DNA of 64,000 nucleotides from Stomorhina lunata (GCA_933228675.1 OW121743.1:80597363-80661362); one strand, 5' to 3'. Shown: positions 13,221 to 23,237, counted from the first letter of the stretch. A program made the numbers and translations. Notes: generated by a model from the sequence alone, not told the origin.

Positions 13221-13841
13221 TGGAAGGCCAACATTCATGATTTAATTGCCGATATACGACCATCTACACACAAAAAAAGTTCCGAACGAATGGGGAACTG
13301 TGAGGCCAGCAAAGGAATAGGCAATTGTACTTCACAAAAAACTTTAAAGCTTTTTATGATCCACCCGATTTAACTGGTTTTCATAGCATTTATGTGAAGT
13401 GGTTTTTATATGAAAGCAAATGTAGACCGATTCAAAATTTTACACACTGCCTGATAGACAAAAAAAACTATTAAGTATTAATTCCAGCATCAAAAACTTG
13501 ATATTTATTAGCACTTAACCGGTTTCCAAGGCTAGATTTATATGGGAGCTATGGTCAAATGTAGACCGATGATATACCTACTGACCAATAGTTGCAAACA
13601 AGTTCTGCTTTAAATTAAGTTGTCATATCTATTAAAATTTGGTTATATTTATCAGTATTAAAGTGATTACCGGGGCGGGTTTATATGGGAGCTATAATTA
13701 AATGTTGGGCAACAGTTTCAGTACCAAATATTATAAGTAGTTACATCCCGCATTAAACGGAATGATAATCTTAGTATACCCCCTTATTATATGAGTTCCT
13801 CTTATATCTGAAACGCTTCTATCTCATTGATCAGAATCCAT
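13221..13841. repeat. 621-bp tandem duplication, unit 1
   Basis: The unit begins TGGAAGGCCAACATTCATGA and is followed head-to-tail by a second copy at 13842. It contains several versions of the dispersed fly-repeat phrase TATATGGGAGCTATGG with a following AGACCGATG or AGACCGATT (about 13420, 13540, 13680). The same phrase occurs in the dispersed elements at 15791-17275 and 47844-48600, so this block is probably a duplicated fragment of that family. No reading frame is intact. Confidence 0.85.
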
Positions 13842-14467
13842 TGGAGGGCCAACATTCATGATTAATTTGCCGATATACGACTATCTACACTTAAAAAAAA
13901 GTTCCGAACGAATGGGGAACTGTGAGGCTAGCAAAGAAATAGGCAATTGTACTTCACAAAAAACTTTAAACTTTTTAATGATCCACCCGATTTAACTGCT
14001 TTTCGTAGCATTTTAGTGGAGTGGTTTTTATATGAAAGCAAATGTAAATCGATGCAAAATTTTACACACTGCCTGATAGCCAAAAAAAAAAACTAGTAAG
14101 TACAACTACCAGCATCAAAGTAACTTGATATTTATTAGCACTTAACCGGTTTCCAAGGGTAGATTTATATGGGAGCTATGGTCAAATGTAGACCGATGAT
14201 ATACCTACTGACCAATAGTTGCAAACAAGTTCTGCTCTAAATTAAGTTGTCATATCTATTAAAATTTTATTAAATTTATCAGTATTAAAGTGATTACCGG
14301 GGCGGGTTTATATGGGAGCTATAATTAAATGTTGGGCAACAGTTTCAGTACCAAATATTATAAGTAGTTACATCCCGCATTAAACGGAATGATAATCTTA
14401 GTATACCCCCTTATTATATGAGTTCCTCTTATATCTACGCTTCTATATCATTGATCAGAATCCATTG
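13842..14467. repeat. 621-bp tandem duplication, unit 2
   Basis: This second copy begins TGGAGGGCCAACATTCATGA and ends near ATCAGAATCCATTG, the phrase that also ends unit 1. The copies are closely similar, with small differences (an indel in TATATCTGAAACGC against TATATCTACGC, and an A-run length change). Near-identity points to a fairly recent tandem duplication. Confidence 0.85.
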
Positions 14468-15310
14468 ATATAAAATGCTTAACTGTTCTAGTGTTGCACA
14501 GTGTAGTTTGTAAATATTAAAACACAACAACAAACATATTAATTTACGTTGTTATTAATTCTTGATGTTGTTGTTATTGTTTTCTTTTTTGTTGCTTTCT
14601 TATAATTTTCTCTTTGAAGTTGAATTTGTTTGTTGTTATACAAGTGAGAGCTGCATAAGAGCTGGTTGTTGTTGTTATTTCTTTGTTATTATTGTTGTTG
14701 TTGCAGCAATTACTATTAAGAATTTCTTCTTCTTTTCTATTTTTTGCTCTGCTTGATTCAATTCACACTTAAATAATAATGACGTGATTTAATACGAGAC
14801 TTTCGCAATCATTTCCGTTTTATTTTATTTTTTTCGGAATATTTTTTTTGCGCTTTCCTTAGAATAAAACACACAATTAAAATTTGTTTTCTCAAAACAA
14901 TATTAATTAAGTAAATATTTTTTTTTTTTTTTTTGTTTGTTTGCAAGATAGAAACAAGATTCTTCTTAAATATTTTAATTTTATAATTTATGTGAAATAA
15001 AATTTTTTTAATTTATTTGCTTTGTTGGCAAACGTTCACTAAAAATAACTTAAACTTATAAATTATTTGTTGTTTTTCTTTTTTTTAATTAGACACTTTA
15101 AACACTTACGCGTTTTTGGTTTTTTTATTATTTATAATAATAAAAAATACACAAACAGAAAATTATTCTGTTTTTTTCTATTAAGCACACAGAAAACCGT
15201 GAACGTTTTTTCTACTTAATTACGCCGCAAATCGCAAGAAAACACAACCTCGTACAATGATTACACGTTTCCAACTAAATGCGAGATGTTGAATACTCTT
15301 TAAGCCTTAG
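14468..15310 (-). promoter_or_regulatory. Possible core promoter and untranslated first exon, minus strand
   Basis: Read on the minus strand from about 15276, the sequence resembles a fly 5' UTR: long, A-rich, with CAA/AAC runs and no long ORF. An initiator-like TTTAGTTGG has its A at 15276. A GGTTG at 15249-15245 falls at +28 to +32, which fits the downstream promoter element RGWYV; the initiator matches TCAKTY at 5 of 6 positions. A GTT/CAA-rich microsatellite lies at 14530-14710. No coding exon follows inside the window that I can recognise, so this remains a hypothesis. Plus-strand frames here (14562-14756, 15416-15715) are T-rich and not convincing. Confidence 0.25.
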
Positions 15311-15790
15311 CTCCAATTAAATTTTATGTAAAAACTAAAACGAAAAAACAGGTTTTCCAACTGTGTTAAATGTTAAATTAGCAGAGAAATCTTATGTTAT
15401 GCTCTCCCCAATGTTATGTTCTGCCTATTAGTAATAAAAAAACCTGTTTACATTGGCATCCAATGTTATGTTAACATTGAACAAATACTGTTACTAAAAT
15501 CAGGTTTCCCCAAAATGTACTCACTCTTTTTCTGTACGCAAGTAAACAACTTAACAGCTGTTTTTACTCTCTCAAATTGTTTTGTTTTTATTTTTTGTTT
15601 TTTTTTTCTTATTTGTTTGTGTGTTTTTCTGTTGTTTGAAGTTTTGATTCTGCAGTTATTGCTCATTCAAAACATTTTTATTTCAAGTTCAACATGTGTT
15701 TATTTTTCCTTATGATTTCTTCTATGTTTTCTTAGTTACACTATGCGACAAGAAAAATGACAAAAGAAGTTAGGATATGAAAAAAATAAT
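15311..15790. other. AT-rich stretch upstream of the putative promoter
   Basis: Several near-copies of CCAATGTTATGTT occur at about 15405, 15415 and 15460. There are 99- and 66-codon frames on opposite strands between 15416 and 15715, both rich in Phe/Lys-type codons and without a recognised domain. They shadow one another, and I do not call either a gene. Confidence 0.4.
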
Positions 15791-15826
15791 CAAGTAAGAA
15801 AAGCTATAGTCGGTCAGGCCCAATTA

Positions 15827-15834
15827 TATGACAC
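15827..15834. repeat. Target-site duplication TATGACAC (left copy)
   Basis: The left copy of an 8-bp direct repeat flanks the insertion at 15835-16859. The right copy is 16860-16867. The identity extends to 10 bp if the preceding TA is counted. Confidence 0.75.
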
Positions 15835-16859
15835 TAGGGTTACCAGTCACGCTGGATTCGACTGGATTGTTCAGCTTTTTTAGTGCAGGTCCAGTGACAA
15901 GCTAAAATAAAATGTGTCCAGCTGAAAGTGAAGAATTCAAATTGTTTGAATATTCTTAAAGAAACCCTATTTTTATGAAAAAGAACGCAGTAGAAACATT
16001 TGCAAAAGTGTATTTTTTTCTGTTTTACTTATGTTATTTATGCATTGATTAATTGATTGCTTGATCAATTTCATTTTGTAATAAAATTACCTTCTATCAA
16101 AATTCTCCATTGTACTTACGTTACTTAAATGGCCTATATGAAAAACCTGTTAAGGTCAAAGGCCGAGCATATTTTAGAATTCCATGCGCTTCAATCATGT
16201 GCGCATACAGGTCAAGCTTTTAAAGATTTTCCTCTAATTGGAATTTCCATCGAATTTTCGGACGTCCTCTTTTACGAGTTCATTCGGAATCGTTTTCGAA
16301 TACTTTTATTGATGGAGTATTTTCATACATTCGCACAACACGGCCCAGCCAACGCAACCGATGCTGTTTGATGCATTTTATTATGTCGATGTCAACGTAT
16401 AACTCCTACAGCTCATTGTTTATTCAATGTCGATATTCATTGTTGGTGCAAACTGGTCCAAAGATTTTTGGCAGAATCTTCGTCTCAAAAACTCCAAGAA
16501 TAACTTCCTGTACTTGTGCAAGTGCCCATGGTGCAGCACCATATAATAACATGTGTAGGTAGTATAAGCGTTTTGTAGAGCGTAGTTTAAGTTCTTACAG
16601 AGGGAACTTAATTCCAATCACGCAATGTGCGTCCCATGATATCAATGTCATCGAAAAACGAGAGTAGCATGTGTTTTTTATTGAAAATTGTTTCAGATCT
16701 CGGACTATTTAATTTTCTTTTAATTACGGTATTCGCAATTCGGTTTTACAAAATTTACACATTCATCGAAGCAAATTACTAAAGGAAGTTTTTTTTATTA
16801 TTAATGTCCAGCTAATTTTTGGGTTGTCAAGCTTTTTTTCCCTTATGTCCAGCTATATA
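15835..16859. mobile_element. 1,025-bp insertion with 8-bp target-site duplication (hAT-like)
   Basis: The left end reads TAGGGTTACCAGTCACG, a hAT-like terminus similar to the TAGGGTTTGCA end of the element at 23238. The 8-bp duplication also fits hAT. The right end (TTATGTCCAGCTATATA) is not the expected inverted repeat. Instead, both ends share a direct subterminal motif: TGACAAGCT...TGTCCAGCT at the left, TGTCAAGCT...TGTCCAGCT at the right. The element carries an antisense RT relic (16130-16655) rather than its own transposase, so it is a non-autonomous or composite insertion. The right terminus may have been altered. Confidence 0.6.
16130..16655 (-). pseudogene. Relic of a non-LTR retrotransposon reverse transcriptase (C-terminal part)
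   Basis: The minus strand at 16652-16617 encodes DDIDIMGRTLRD, matching the DDIDI..GRT region of non-LTR RTs. It is followed by LYKTLILP (near 16580), GVFETKILPKIFGPVC (about 16500-16450), a DIDIIKCIKQHRLRWLGRVV region near 16385-16330, and RGRPKIRWKFQLEENL around 16270-16220. This order is typical of the C-terminal end of RTE-type elements in insects; the clade name is from memory and unverified. The usual (Y/F)ADD is FDD here. Stops and frame changes break the frame (for example after NNEYRH). It lies antisense within the insertion at 15835-16859, and its distal part is shared with the composite elements at 48628, 50214 and 52513. Confidence 0.75.
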
Positions 16860-17309
16860 TATGACACCCTTTACTAATGGTACCAACAATTTAGCAAGAC
16901 AGACATACATACATATACTCTCGTATAAGCGTTATTGCGCTTTTATGGTATGGTATGGTATTGTCAAATATGGACCGATTCGTACAAAATTAGGTACACA
17001 TGTTAAGGTTATCATAAGCAATATTTGTGCTGAATATAAAATACTACTAAAGGGCCAAAAACTCTCTTCCGGGAAGGCATCTCTATGGAAGGTACCCGAA
17101 ATAGTAATCCGATTTTGCCCAAATAGTATAGGAATTGTCCAAAATATGAAACTAAGCCAAATTCAATTAAATTATCTAAAAAGTAACAACCTGTACATTG
17201 ATAACAAGCTTAAATGGATAACCGGACAGCTAGCCTGCCAGCCGGACGGACAACGTTAAAACAACTCAGGGAGTGATTATGATTGGGCTATTTGTCTCCA
17301 TTAAAGAAT

Positions 17310-17965
17310 CAGTTGACACAAGAGTTTCTTCCAGAAGGCAATTTAGGCTGCCGTACATATGCCAATGGGATGTTACAGTTTCCCATAACAACCCCGATTT
17401 TCAAGAAAAAAATCATAATGGGCACATTTTTATTAGAATGGATATGTGAATAAACTGAATAGTCGGTGATGGGCAAAGGAAAATCTTCAAATTATTTATC
17501 AATCACCTTTGCATTCATTAAAAGTGACAGTCTAGTGTGCTATTTGGTCAGAAGGAATCATTGGACCTTACTTCTTTGAATTGAAAACTGTGTAACTGTG
17601 AATGGGAAGTGATATCTTGATATGATTGAAAACTTTTTAACTCTACAACTGCATGCTTTGGGCTTGACTAACATGTGGTATCAACAAGACGGTGACACAT
17701 CGCATACAGCCAAGATTATAATAGCACGACCTCTTTCCACAACAAGTTATTTTAAGAAATGTCATGCATGGTCGCCTTATTTGACTGCTCCGGAATTTTT
17801 GTGGGGATATCTGAAAAGCAAGGTTTATGCAAACAAACCAGAAACGCTGGAGCAACTCAAGCGAACTATTCGTGATAAAATCAATGAAATAAGATAATAA
17901 GAATGTAATGCAAAATGTGTTTGTAAACTTCAAAATAAAAAATTTTTGAAAAGGATATTGCACTT
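17310..17965 (+). pseudogene. Broken IS630-Tc1-mariner superfamily transposase
   Basis: The plus strand reads QLTQEFLPEGNLG and FKKKIIMG (17310-17415), then after a frame change NGYVNKLNSR (about 17438), WSEGIIGPYFFE (17550-17580), and a continuous stretch from about 17622 with MIENFLTLQLHALGL, WYQQDGDTSHTA, APEFLWGYLKSKVYANKPET and LEQLKRTIRDKINEI. A tail resembling VFVNFKIKNF follows to about 17965. These blocks match the DDE domain of Tc1/mariner-like transposases. The second acidic residue (QQDG) survives, the first (usually DEAHF) is lost to NHNGHIF or IMGTF depending on frame, and the third (usually PLDFFLWG) is altered to AP-EFLWG. With stops and at least two frameshifts it cannot be active. 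The longest uninterrupted piece is 91 codons (17622-17897). Confidence 0.8.
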
Positions 17966-18850
17966 AATTAATAAAGTTTGTTTAAAATTACGAGATGAAA
18001 AGAAACAAAACCTTTCGCAAACATTAAAAAATGTAAGAACAGATTGAGCTTAACTTCAATCGTTTTGCTCCATGAACTAGAAACAAATTCATTTGAAAAG
18101 TGAAAGAGAAAAAGAAAACAATTTTTTTTCAGAAACGTTTGCAATTATTTGTTCGGTCTTAAGCAGGGATAGTCCATACTGCCAGGAGCCGAAGACTTTT
18201 TTGTTCGCATATCCACTTATCAACCAGAAGTAAACTTCTTTGCTGAAAATGTTTTCAGTTCAATTTTCCGATAATTAAATAATAAATTCTTATAATAAAA
18301 TTTAATGATCAGTCAGCTTTGCAGCATCAATGATAATAGGACGATATAAAGCAATTTTAACAAACTTTACTTTACTTACAGATCTAAGATAAGTACAAAA
18401 AAATAGTAGTAGAAAAAAATTAAATCTAGCATTTTTTTGGTTTAAATTTGTCTTTGTAAGTCGTCAATGACGTAAACTTCGGACGTAAAAACGTTATAAC
18501 TCTAAAACCGTTCGAGCAATTTATAACTTTAATTTGGCAAAACCCGAAAAAAGACCAGTTTTTCCAACTGCAAACGCACTTATCGAATGGTATATCACAT
18601 TACTCGCAACTCTTCAATTGTCACAAATTATGAAAAATAATAATAATATAAAGATATTTGTTTTTTGTCAAAAGTGAAATTAAAGTGGATAAAGAACAAT
18701 GAAAAACACAAAACGCACCAACAAAAGTATGTACATTTAATTTGCCCTCATTAGATTATCGTCAAATTATTTGTTTCTGAATTAGAGTAAAAGCGGTATA
18801 CTCTCTTTTAATGGGACTTTTCAAAACGACCACGCATCAAACCAACGTAT
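17966..18850. other. AT-rich stretch; right part is a dispersed repeat
   Basis: No gene was seen. The segment from about 18692 (AAGAACAATGAAAAACACA) to 18850 (TTTTCAAAACGACCACGC, AACCAACGTAT) is similar to 31450-31625, so it belongs to a dispersed repeat of unknown type. The MITE at 18851 is inserted into it. Confidence 0.5.
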
Positions 18851-19641
18851 CCCAGTAAGAAAAAAGGCTTATTCTCAAATTGAGGATGATTTGAAAATAG
18901 ATCTTTTTTCAAAGGTCAAACGTATGATACTGATTTGAGAATAATAGCGTTCTCAACAAAAAGGGGACTTTATTCTCAAATTGAGAAATGCCTTTATTCT
19001 CAAATCATTATCAAACCTCATTCTCAAAGGTTTTTCAAATGTGGATATCATCTACATGTGGAACATAAATAAAATGGCGTTGTATTTTTGAGTTTGTTTA
19101 TTTTGTTTTTGAAAACGGTGCATCATATTTGAATTCTTTTGTTTAGAATATAATTTTTTTATTGTTAGGTAAAAAAAATTTTAAGAAACAAAGAAAATTT
19201 ACTTGTGCATATGAGTTTTATTGAATTTTTAATCTTGACATTTTGTAAGCAAGGTTTATGGTCAAATATAAACCAATTTTAAAAAATCCGAATTTCTTTG
19301 AAATGCAATTAAAATATCTTAAATATTATTTTTTTTAACATAATTTATTTTTTTTAATGTTTAAAAAAGGTTTGAAATAAGGTTAGATATCAAATTTATA
19401 TAACACCATTTTTCAAATTATTCTGAAATCATCTTAGGGTTTGATAATGATTTGAGAATAACCTTTATTCTCAATTTGAGAAACTATAATTTTTCAAAGG
19501 TTTATTCTCAAATGAACCCTCATTTGAAAATGAATGTGAATCTCAAACATCTGTTCATGTTTGAAAAAAGTTTGAAAAAAACGTTTGATATCAAATGTAA
19601 AAGTCATCATATTTCAAACGTTTGACATTGTTCTTACTGGG
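18851..19641. mobile_element. MITE, 791 bp, with CCCAGTAAGAA terminal inverted repeats and TAT target duplication
   Basis: The termini are CCCAGTAAGAA and TTCTTACTGGG. TAT flanks both sides (18848-18850, 19642-19644). A related sequence at 31600-31625 (CAATGTATGGAAGTGCAACA) lacks the insert, while here the same sequence is split as CAACGTAT and TATGGAAATGCAACA, which supports a 3-bp duplication. The interior holds many copies of TTATTCTCAAA and its inverse TTTGAGAATAA (for example 18868, 18935, 18972, 18993, 19451, 19463, 19499). No transposase is encoded. A 2-bp TA duplication with slightly different ends cannot be excluded. Confidence 0.85.
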
Positions 19642-20500
19642 TATGGAAATGCAACATCTTTATTTAAAGTTTTAAATAGTTAGGACATACAATACATAAA
19701 AATGTGTAACATAGTGGGACTACGATTTCATCATGCTTATTAATTTATTGAGTTGGTAATGAGAGCCGGTTGCACTCATTGAATATTTATTAGAAAAAAT
19801 ATAAAATGAGCTTTAATTTTTTTTTTATTTTGAGAAATACCTATGTTTCATACTTATTAGTTTGTGGTTTAATCAAGGCATTGAATTTAAATGTAATTTA
19901 ATTTAAAGGTTAACTGTAAATAAACAATATAAATTTGCAATTTATTTGGCAATTGTGTGCCTGAGTATTTATTTAACAATTTTTGTTCCAATAAAAAAAA
20001 ATACTCTTAATTTAATTGTTTTTGTTGATGCTATTAAGACTTAACGTGTACTTAATAATTAAGTACACGTACATATACGCGTACATACATATGTACAAAT
20101 GTACATTTTAAAATGATGCCCTCAATAAATTAACATTTTCTTTGTACATTATGATTTCATATGACTTAACATGTGCTCTGTTAAAATGACCGGTTTATTT
20201 TTAACAGTTCGGTTATGATAACAGTAGCATGCCTAAATTTAACATAACAGTGAAATTATTTTGTCCTGTTGGGTGACCATATTTAATTTAGAAAATCAAT
20301 GTAAATCATCTAAACATTTGACTGTTACATTTTCCAAATTGATATTCTTAAAATTTATACAATTTTCATTGAAAATTTGTGAATAAAAAATTTAATTTTA
20401 TTTAAAAAAAGAAATAAATAAAATATTTTGATATTAAAAATTTAGTTGAAATTTTTTTTTTTTTTTTTTGAAAACAACCATAATCGAAATATGGGCAAAT
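19642..20500. other. AT-rich stretch right of the MITE
   Basis: The first about 20 bp continue the dispersed repeat. The rest is AT-rich with a GTACACGTACATATACGCG microsatellite-like patch near 20062 and a poly-T run at 20452-20469. No gene was recognised. Confidence 0.4.
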
Positions 20501-20505
20501 CCTGC

Positions 20506-20520
20506 GTGACGGACGATACA
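20506..20520 (+). repeat. GTGACGGACG motif 1
   Basis: GTGACGGACGATACA, inside the left terminal inverted repeat. Confidence 0.7.
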
Positions 20521-20684
20521 ATTCTACGGATTTTGTTGTACTTAAATGAATTCCATTGTCGTTTCATAAGAGATATCTTTGAGCAGATTTCGGAGAATAT
20601 TAGCCCATCGATTGTGCGTTCGAATGGCATTTATTAATTTACATACTTGTTTCAGAATAAAAAGATATTCGCTTTCAAAGTGCT

Positions 20685-20699
20685 GTGACGGACGCTGTA
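20685..20699 (+). repeat. GTGACGGACG motif 2
   Basis: GTGACGGACGCTGTA, 179 bp from motif 1. Confidence 0.7.
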
Positions 20700-20847
20700 A
20701 TTTTCATCAAATGGCTTATAATATTAAAAAAATTGTAAATGCTTTGAAGATTGAGGAAAATCAGAGGATTACAAAACAGCTTTTATAAAATATTTTAAAG
20801 TTTCCAGTTTCACCAAAAAACCATAAATGAACTGTTGCGGTCGCTAC

Positions 20848-20862
20848 GTGACAGACGATACA
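20848..20862 (+). repeat. GTGACGGACG motif 3
   Basis: GTGACAGACGATACA, one mismatch in the core. Confidence 0.7.
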
Positions 20863-21184
20863 GTTTTTACTTGAATGTTTTTTATTAGGAAGAAATTCAT
20901 ATATATTCAAAATGCGATTTTTGGAGACAATTTAATATTTCACATAACGGCTACATACATTTATTTATTGAAAGTTTTGCACTTTTATATCTTATTTCTA
21001 GTCTTAGGAATGCTGCGGCTAGCTGTTACAGTGTCCTAAATATAAAAAAAATAATAAAATTTCAAAAACATTAAATTTGCCCCACTGTATGTTTTTTAAC
21101 ACATAATACCTCAAATTTAATAAGACAGATATGTGCTCGAAAATTTTGTATTTAATAAATATAATTTTGTAAAAAATATATACT

Positions 21185-21199
21185 GTGACGGACGCTATA
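21185..21199 (+). repeat. GTGACGGACG motif 4
   Basis: GTGACGGACGCTATA. Confidence 0.7.
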
Positions 21200-21353
21200 C
21201 ACTTTCCTATACATATTATTCTGTAAAATGCTATATTAACATATAAATATTTTTGAGCTATGGTAAAGTATACTATAAGTTCTGTTTACGAACCAAGTTC
21301 CATTGGAGAAAAAATAAAAATTGCACTAGTGAAATTAAAAAACCTTTATTTCT

Positions 21354-21368
21354 GTGACGGACGCTACA
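21354..21368 (+). repeat. GTGACGGACG motif 5
   Basis: GTGACGGACGCTACA, 169 bp from motif 4. Confidence 0.7.
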
Positions 21369-22177
21369 CACTGTAAGCCGTTTTTTACTGGACTTTGTTT
21401 ATATCACTCTAATTACTTTTGATGTAATCTTTTACATCTAATTGTATAAAATTATACTTTGAGCTCCAACTGAAACTTAATACCTAAATAGATGTTTTTG
21501 CGATTTTTATGAACTTAAAAAAATGTATAAAAATTTGAGATAGGTGCAAATTAAGACCTGCCATTCATGAAGAAAGCAAACAAAAATTGTATCCATTATA
21601 TATTCTAAAGGATCGATGTATGGTTAATATTTTCGTAAACATGAATATGTGATTTTATTAGTTTTAAATTTTGTTCTGGGTTTAATGTTTTTCGGATTTG
21701 CCCATACGTACTTCTGTTACAAAATTTAAAAACTTAGTTAAATAATAAATCAAATTTTGATATATGGACAAGTCCCCAAAACAGTCTACTAGCCACAAAT
21801 TTTTTAAATTAATCGAAATTAATTTTTTTAATCGAACATTAGACTCGATATATCTTGTTTTGTAAATATGTAAAAAAATATATTTCGATGATCATTTATA
21901 CAAAAATTTTTACCAAATCTCACCCTACCTTAGGTCTCTTAGTGTTATACAAAAATTTAACATTTTTTACATGTTCATATCATTACTTTAATGTTAACAT
22001 AGGTGGTCAACTCGAAAGCCATATTGTTATTTATAAACATACATATATTAATAAATTAATTTATAAACATGAATTAAATATGTTATGAATTAAATAATGT
22101 TATTAACAAAGAATATAAATAGTTTCGTTAAAAAAAATACAATGGATTTTATTTACAATTTATTGCTAGAAAAAATG

Positions 22178-22190
22178 TATCGTGCGTCAC
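22178..22190 (-). repeat. GTGACGCACG motif 6 (inverted)
   Basis: The minus strand reads GTGACGCACGATA. The following GTAGCGTGC is a partial extra copy. Confidence 0.7.
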
Positions 22191-22361
22191 GTAGCGTGCT
22201 TTTGAGAAAAAACTAAACATTTTTTTTGCCTGAAAATAACTTATTTTAGAATTCGCTTATATCCATCTTTCTTTTAGGCATTTAATTTTGTGTGCTTTAT
22301 ATGCAAAATTTGCTAAAAATTACGAAAACATACCACAACGTTCAAAGCTACTTCCATTTTT

Positions 22362-22376
22362 TGTAGCGTGCGTCAC
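22362..22376 (-). repeat. GTGACGCACG motif 7 (inverted)
   Basis: The minus strand reads GTGACGCACGCTACA. Confidence 0.7.
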
Positions 22377-22539
22377 AATAATTTGTGATCAATTCTTTGG
22401 CAACTTATACAAGTTAAAAAAAATATATATATGGTATTCTAAAGTACACTCAAGTCCTACTAAACACCATGTATAAGTTAAAGGTATCTCTCTGGAAAGA
22501 CCAAAAATTTTTATATTTTAATCCAAAAATGCGTACGAT

Positions 22540-22554
22540 CGTAGCGTTCGTCAC
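22540..22554 (-). repeat. GTGACGAACG motif 8 (inverted)
   Basis: The minus strand reads GTGACGAACGCTACG, inside the right terminal inverted repeat. Confidence 0.7.
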
Positions 22555-23229
22555 GCAGGGTTATATAAACAATGTTTGTTCTACGACTTCTTTCTTTATA
22601 AACTATCTTAAAAGATAATTCTCTAAAATCTCTAAAATTTGTTTGCAATTTCAACTTTGGTCCTCTGTAACTCAGTCATTTCTCGACTACATTCTACAAA
22701 CGATATGTTTATGTTTTAGAATTCCACGAAAAAAATAAAAAATCGGTTGACTATTTTCCAAATAATTATCTTTTATCATCTTTTTTTGAAAAAGCAAAAA
22801 ACAGTAATTTTGCTACATCTCGAAAACTGTTCTACTTTTCTGATTTCATATATGGATTAAGCGATCAATTTTATATTCGAATCAGGGTTCAGATTCATTT
22901 GGTCATGACTTTACCAAAATTTTCTTATGCTGTGAATTTAGTCACTATTAACAAAATTAGAAATAAATGTAATAAGAAAAGTCACGGCTCCAATTCCGTA
23001 TAAATTTCATACAAATCGGAAGATATCGATTTTAAAAGTTTGGTTACTTGACGTGAAACCCCCCATATTGCTAACTATAGCTTTTGATAAGAAATTAAAA
23101 ACTTACCTTATGAAAACTTCCATTTCAATTTAATACAAGATTTTCAACACTTTTGAATAATTTTATAAACGCAAATCGATTTATTTTATTTCATTTAGTT
23201 TTAAAATTAAAAGCAAAAACAACACTTTA

Positions 23230-23237
23230 ACTTAAAC
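23230..23237. repeat. Target-site duplication ACTTAAAC (left copy)
   Basis: The exact 8-bp duplicate of 24226-24233 flanks the hAT element. Confidence 0.9.

Larger units (their letters stand above)
15791..17275 (+). mobile_element. Dispersed repeat (CAAGTAAGAAAG family), interrupted copy
   Basis: The left end, CAAGTAAGAAAAGCTATAG then TCGGTCAGGCCC, matches the start of the copy at 47844 and stops at 15834. After a 1,025-bp insertion the element resumes at 16860 with TATGACACCCTTTACTAATGG. It continues through ATATGGACCGATTCG (about 16970) to a CCAGCCGGACGGACAACG region near 17245, which resembles CAGACGGACGGACTGACATCG in the other copy. A 146-codon frame at 16819-17259 crosses the insertion junction and reads through this repeat, so it is not a gene. 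No transposase is recognisable. Confidence 0.7.
20501..22560. mobile_element. 2.06-kb element with inverted ends and eight GTGACGGACG-type motifs
   Basis: The left end CCTGCGTGACGGACGATAC (20501-20519) and the right end, read on the minus strand as CCCTGCGTGACGAACGCTAC (22560-22541), are inverted repeats. Inside, five plus-orientation motifs lie on the left side (20506, 20685, 20848, 21185, 21354: GTGACGGACGMTRYA-type) and three minus-orientation motifs on the right (22190-22178, 22376-22362, 22554-22540: GTGACGNACGMTA). Mirror-image arrays of a short GC-rich motif in AT-rich DNA look like subterminal protein-binding sites of a DNA transposon. Frames at 20446-20637, 20579-20788, 21855-22088 and 22288-22476 have no recognisable transposase motif. 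I could not find a clear target duplication. The superfamily is unknown to me. Confidence 0.6.

Noticed and set aside
15416..15715. 99-codon hydrophobic plus-strand ORF (and a 66-codon ORF opposite it)
   Set aside because: Its Phe/Leu/Ile-rich composition follows from T-rich DNA, the two frames shadow each other, and no domain or start context supports either.
16129..16371. 80-codon plus-strand ORF (and 64/65-codon neighbours)
   Set aside because: It is antisense to the RT relic, whose motifs are readable on the minus strand.
16819..17259. 146-codon plus-strand ORF, the longest in the window
   Set aside because: It crosses the insertion junction at 16860 and runs through a dispersed non-coding repeat; no domain was recognised.
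17643..17963. 106-codon minus-strand ORF
   Set aside because: It is the shadow of the mariner-type transposase on the plus strand.
20446..20788. ORFs of 62-69 codons at the left end of the 2.06-kb element (for example the MGKSCVTDDTILRIL frame)
   Set aside because: They start across the terminal inverted repeat and poly-T tract; the repeated motif is read in different frames in different copies, so it is conserved as DNA, not protein.
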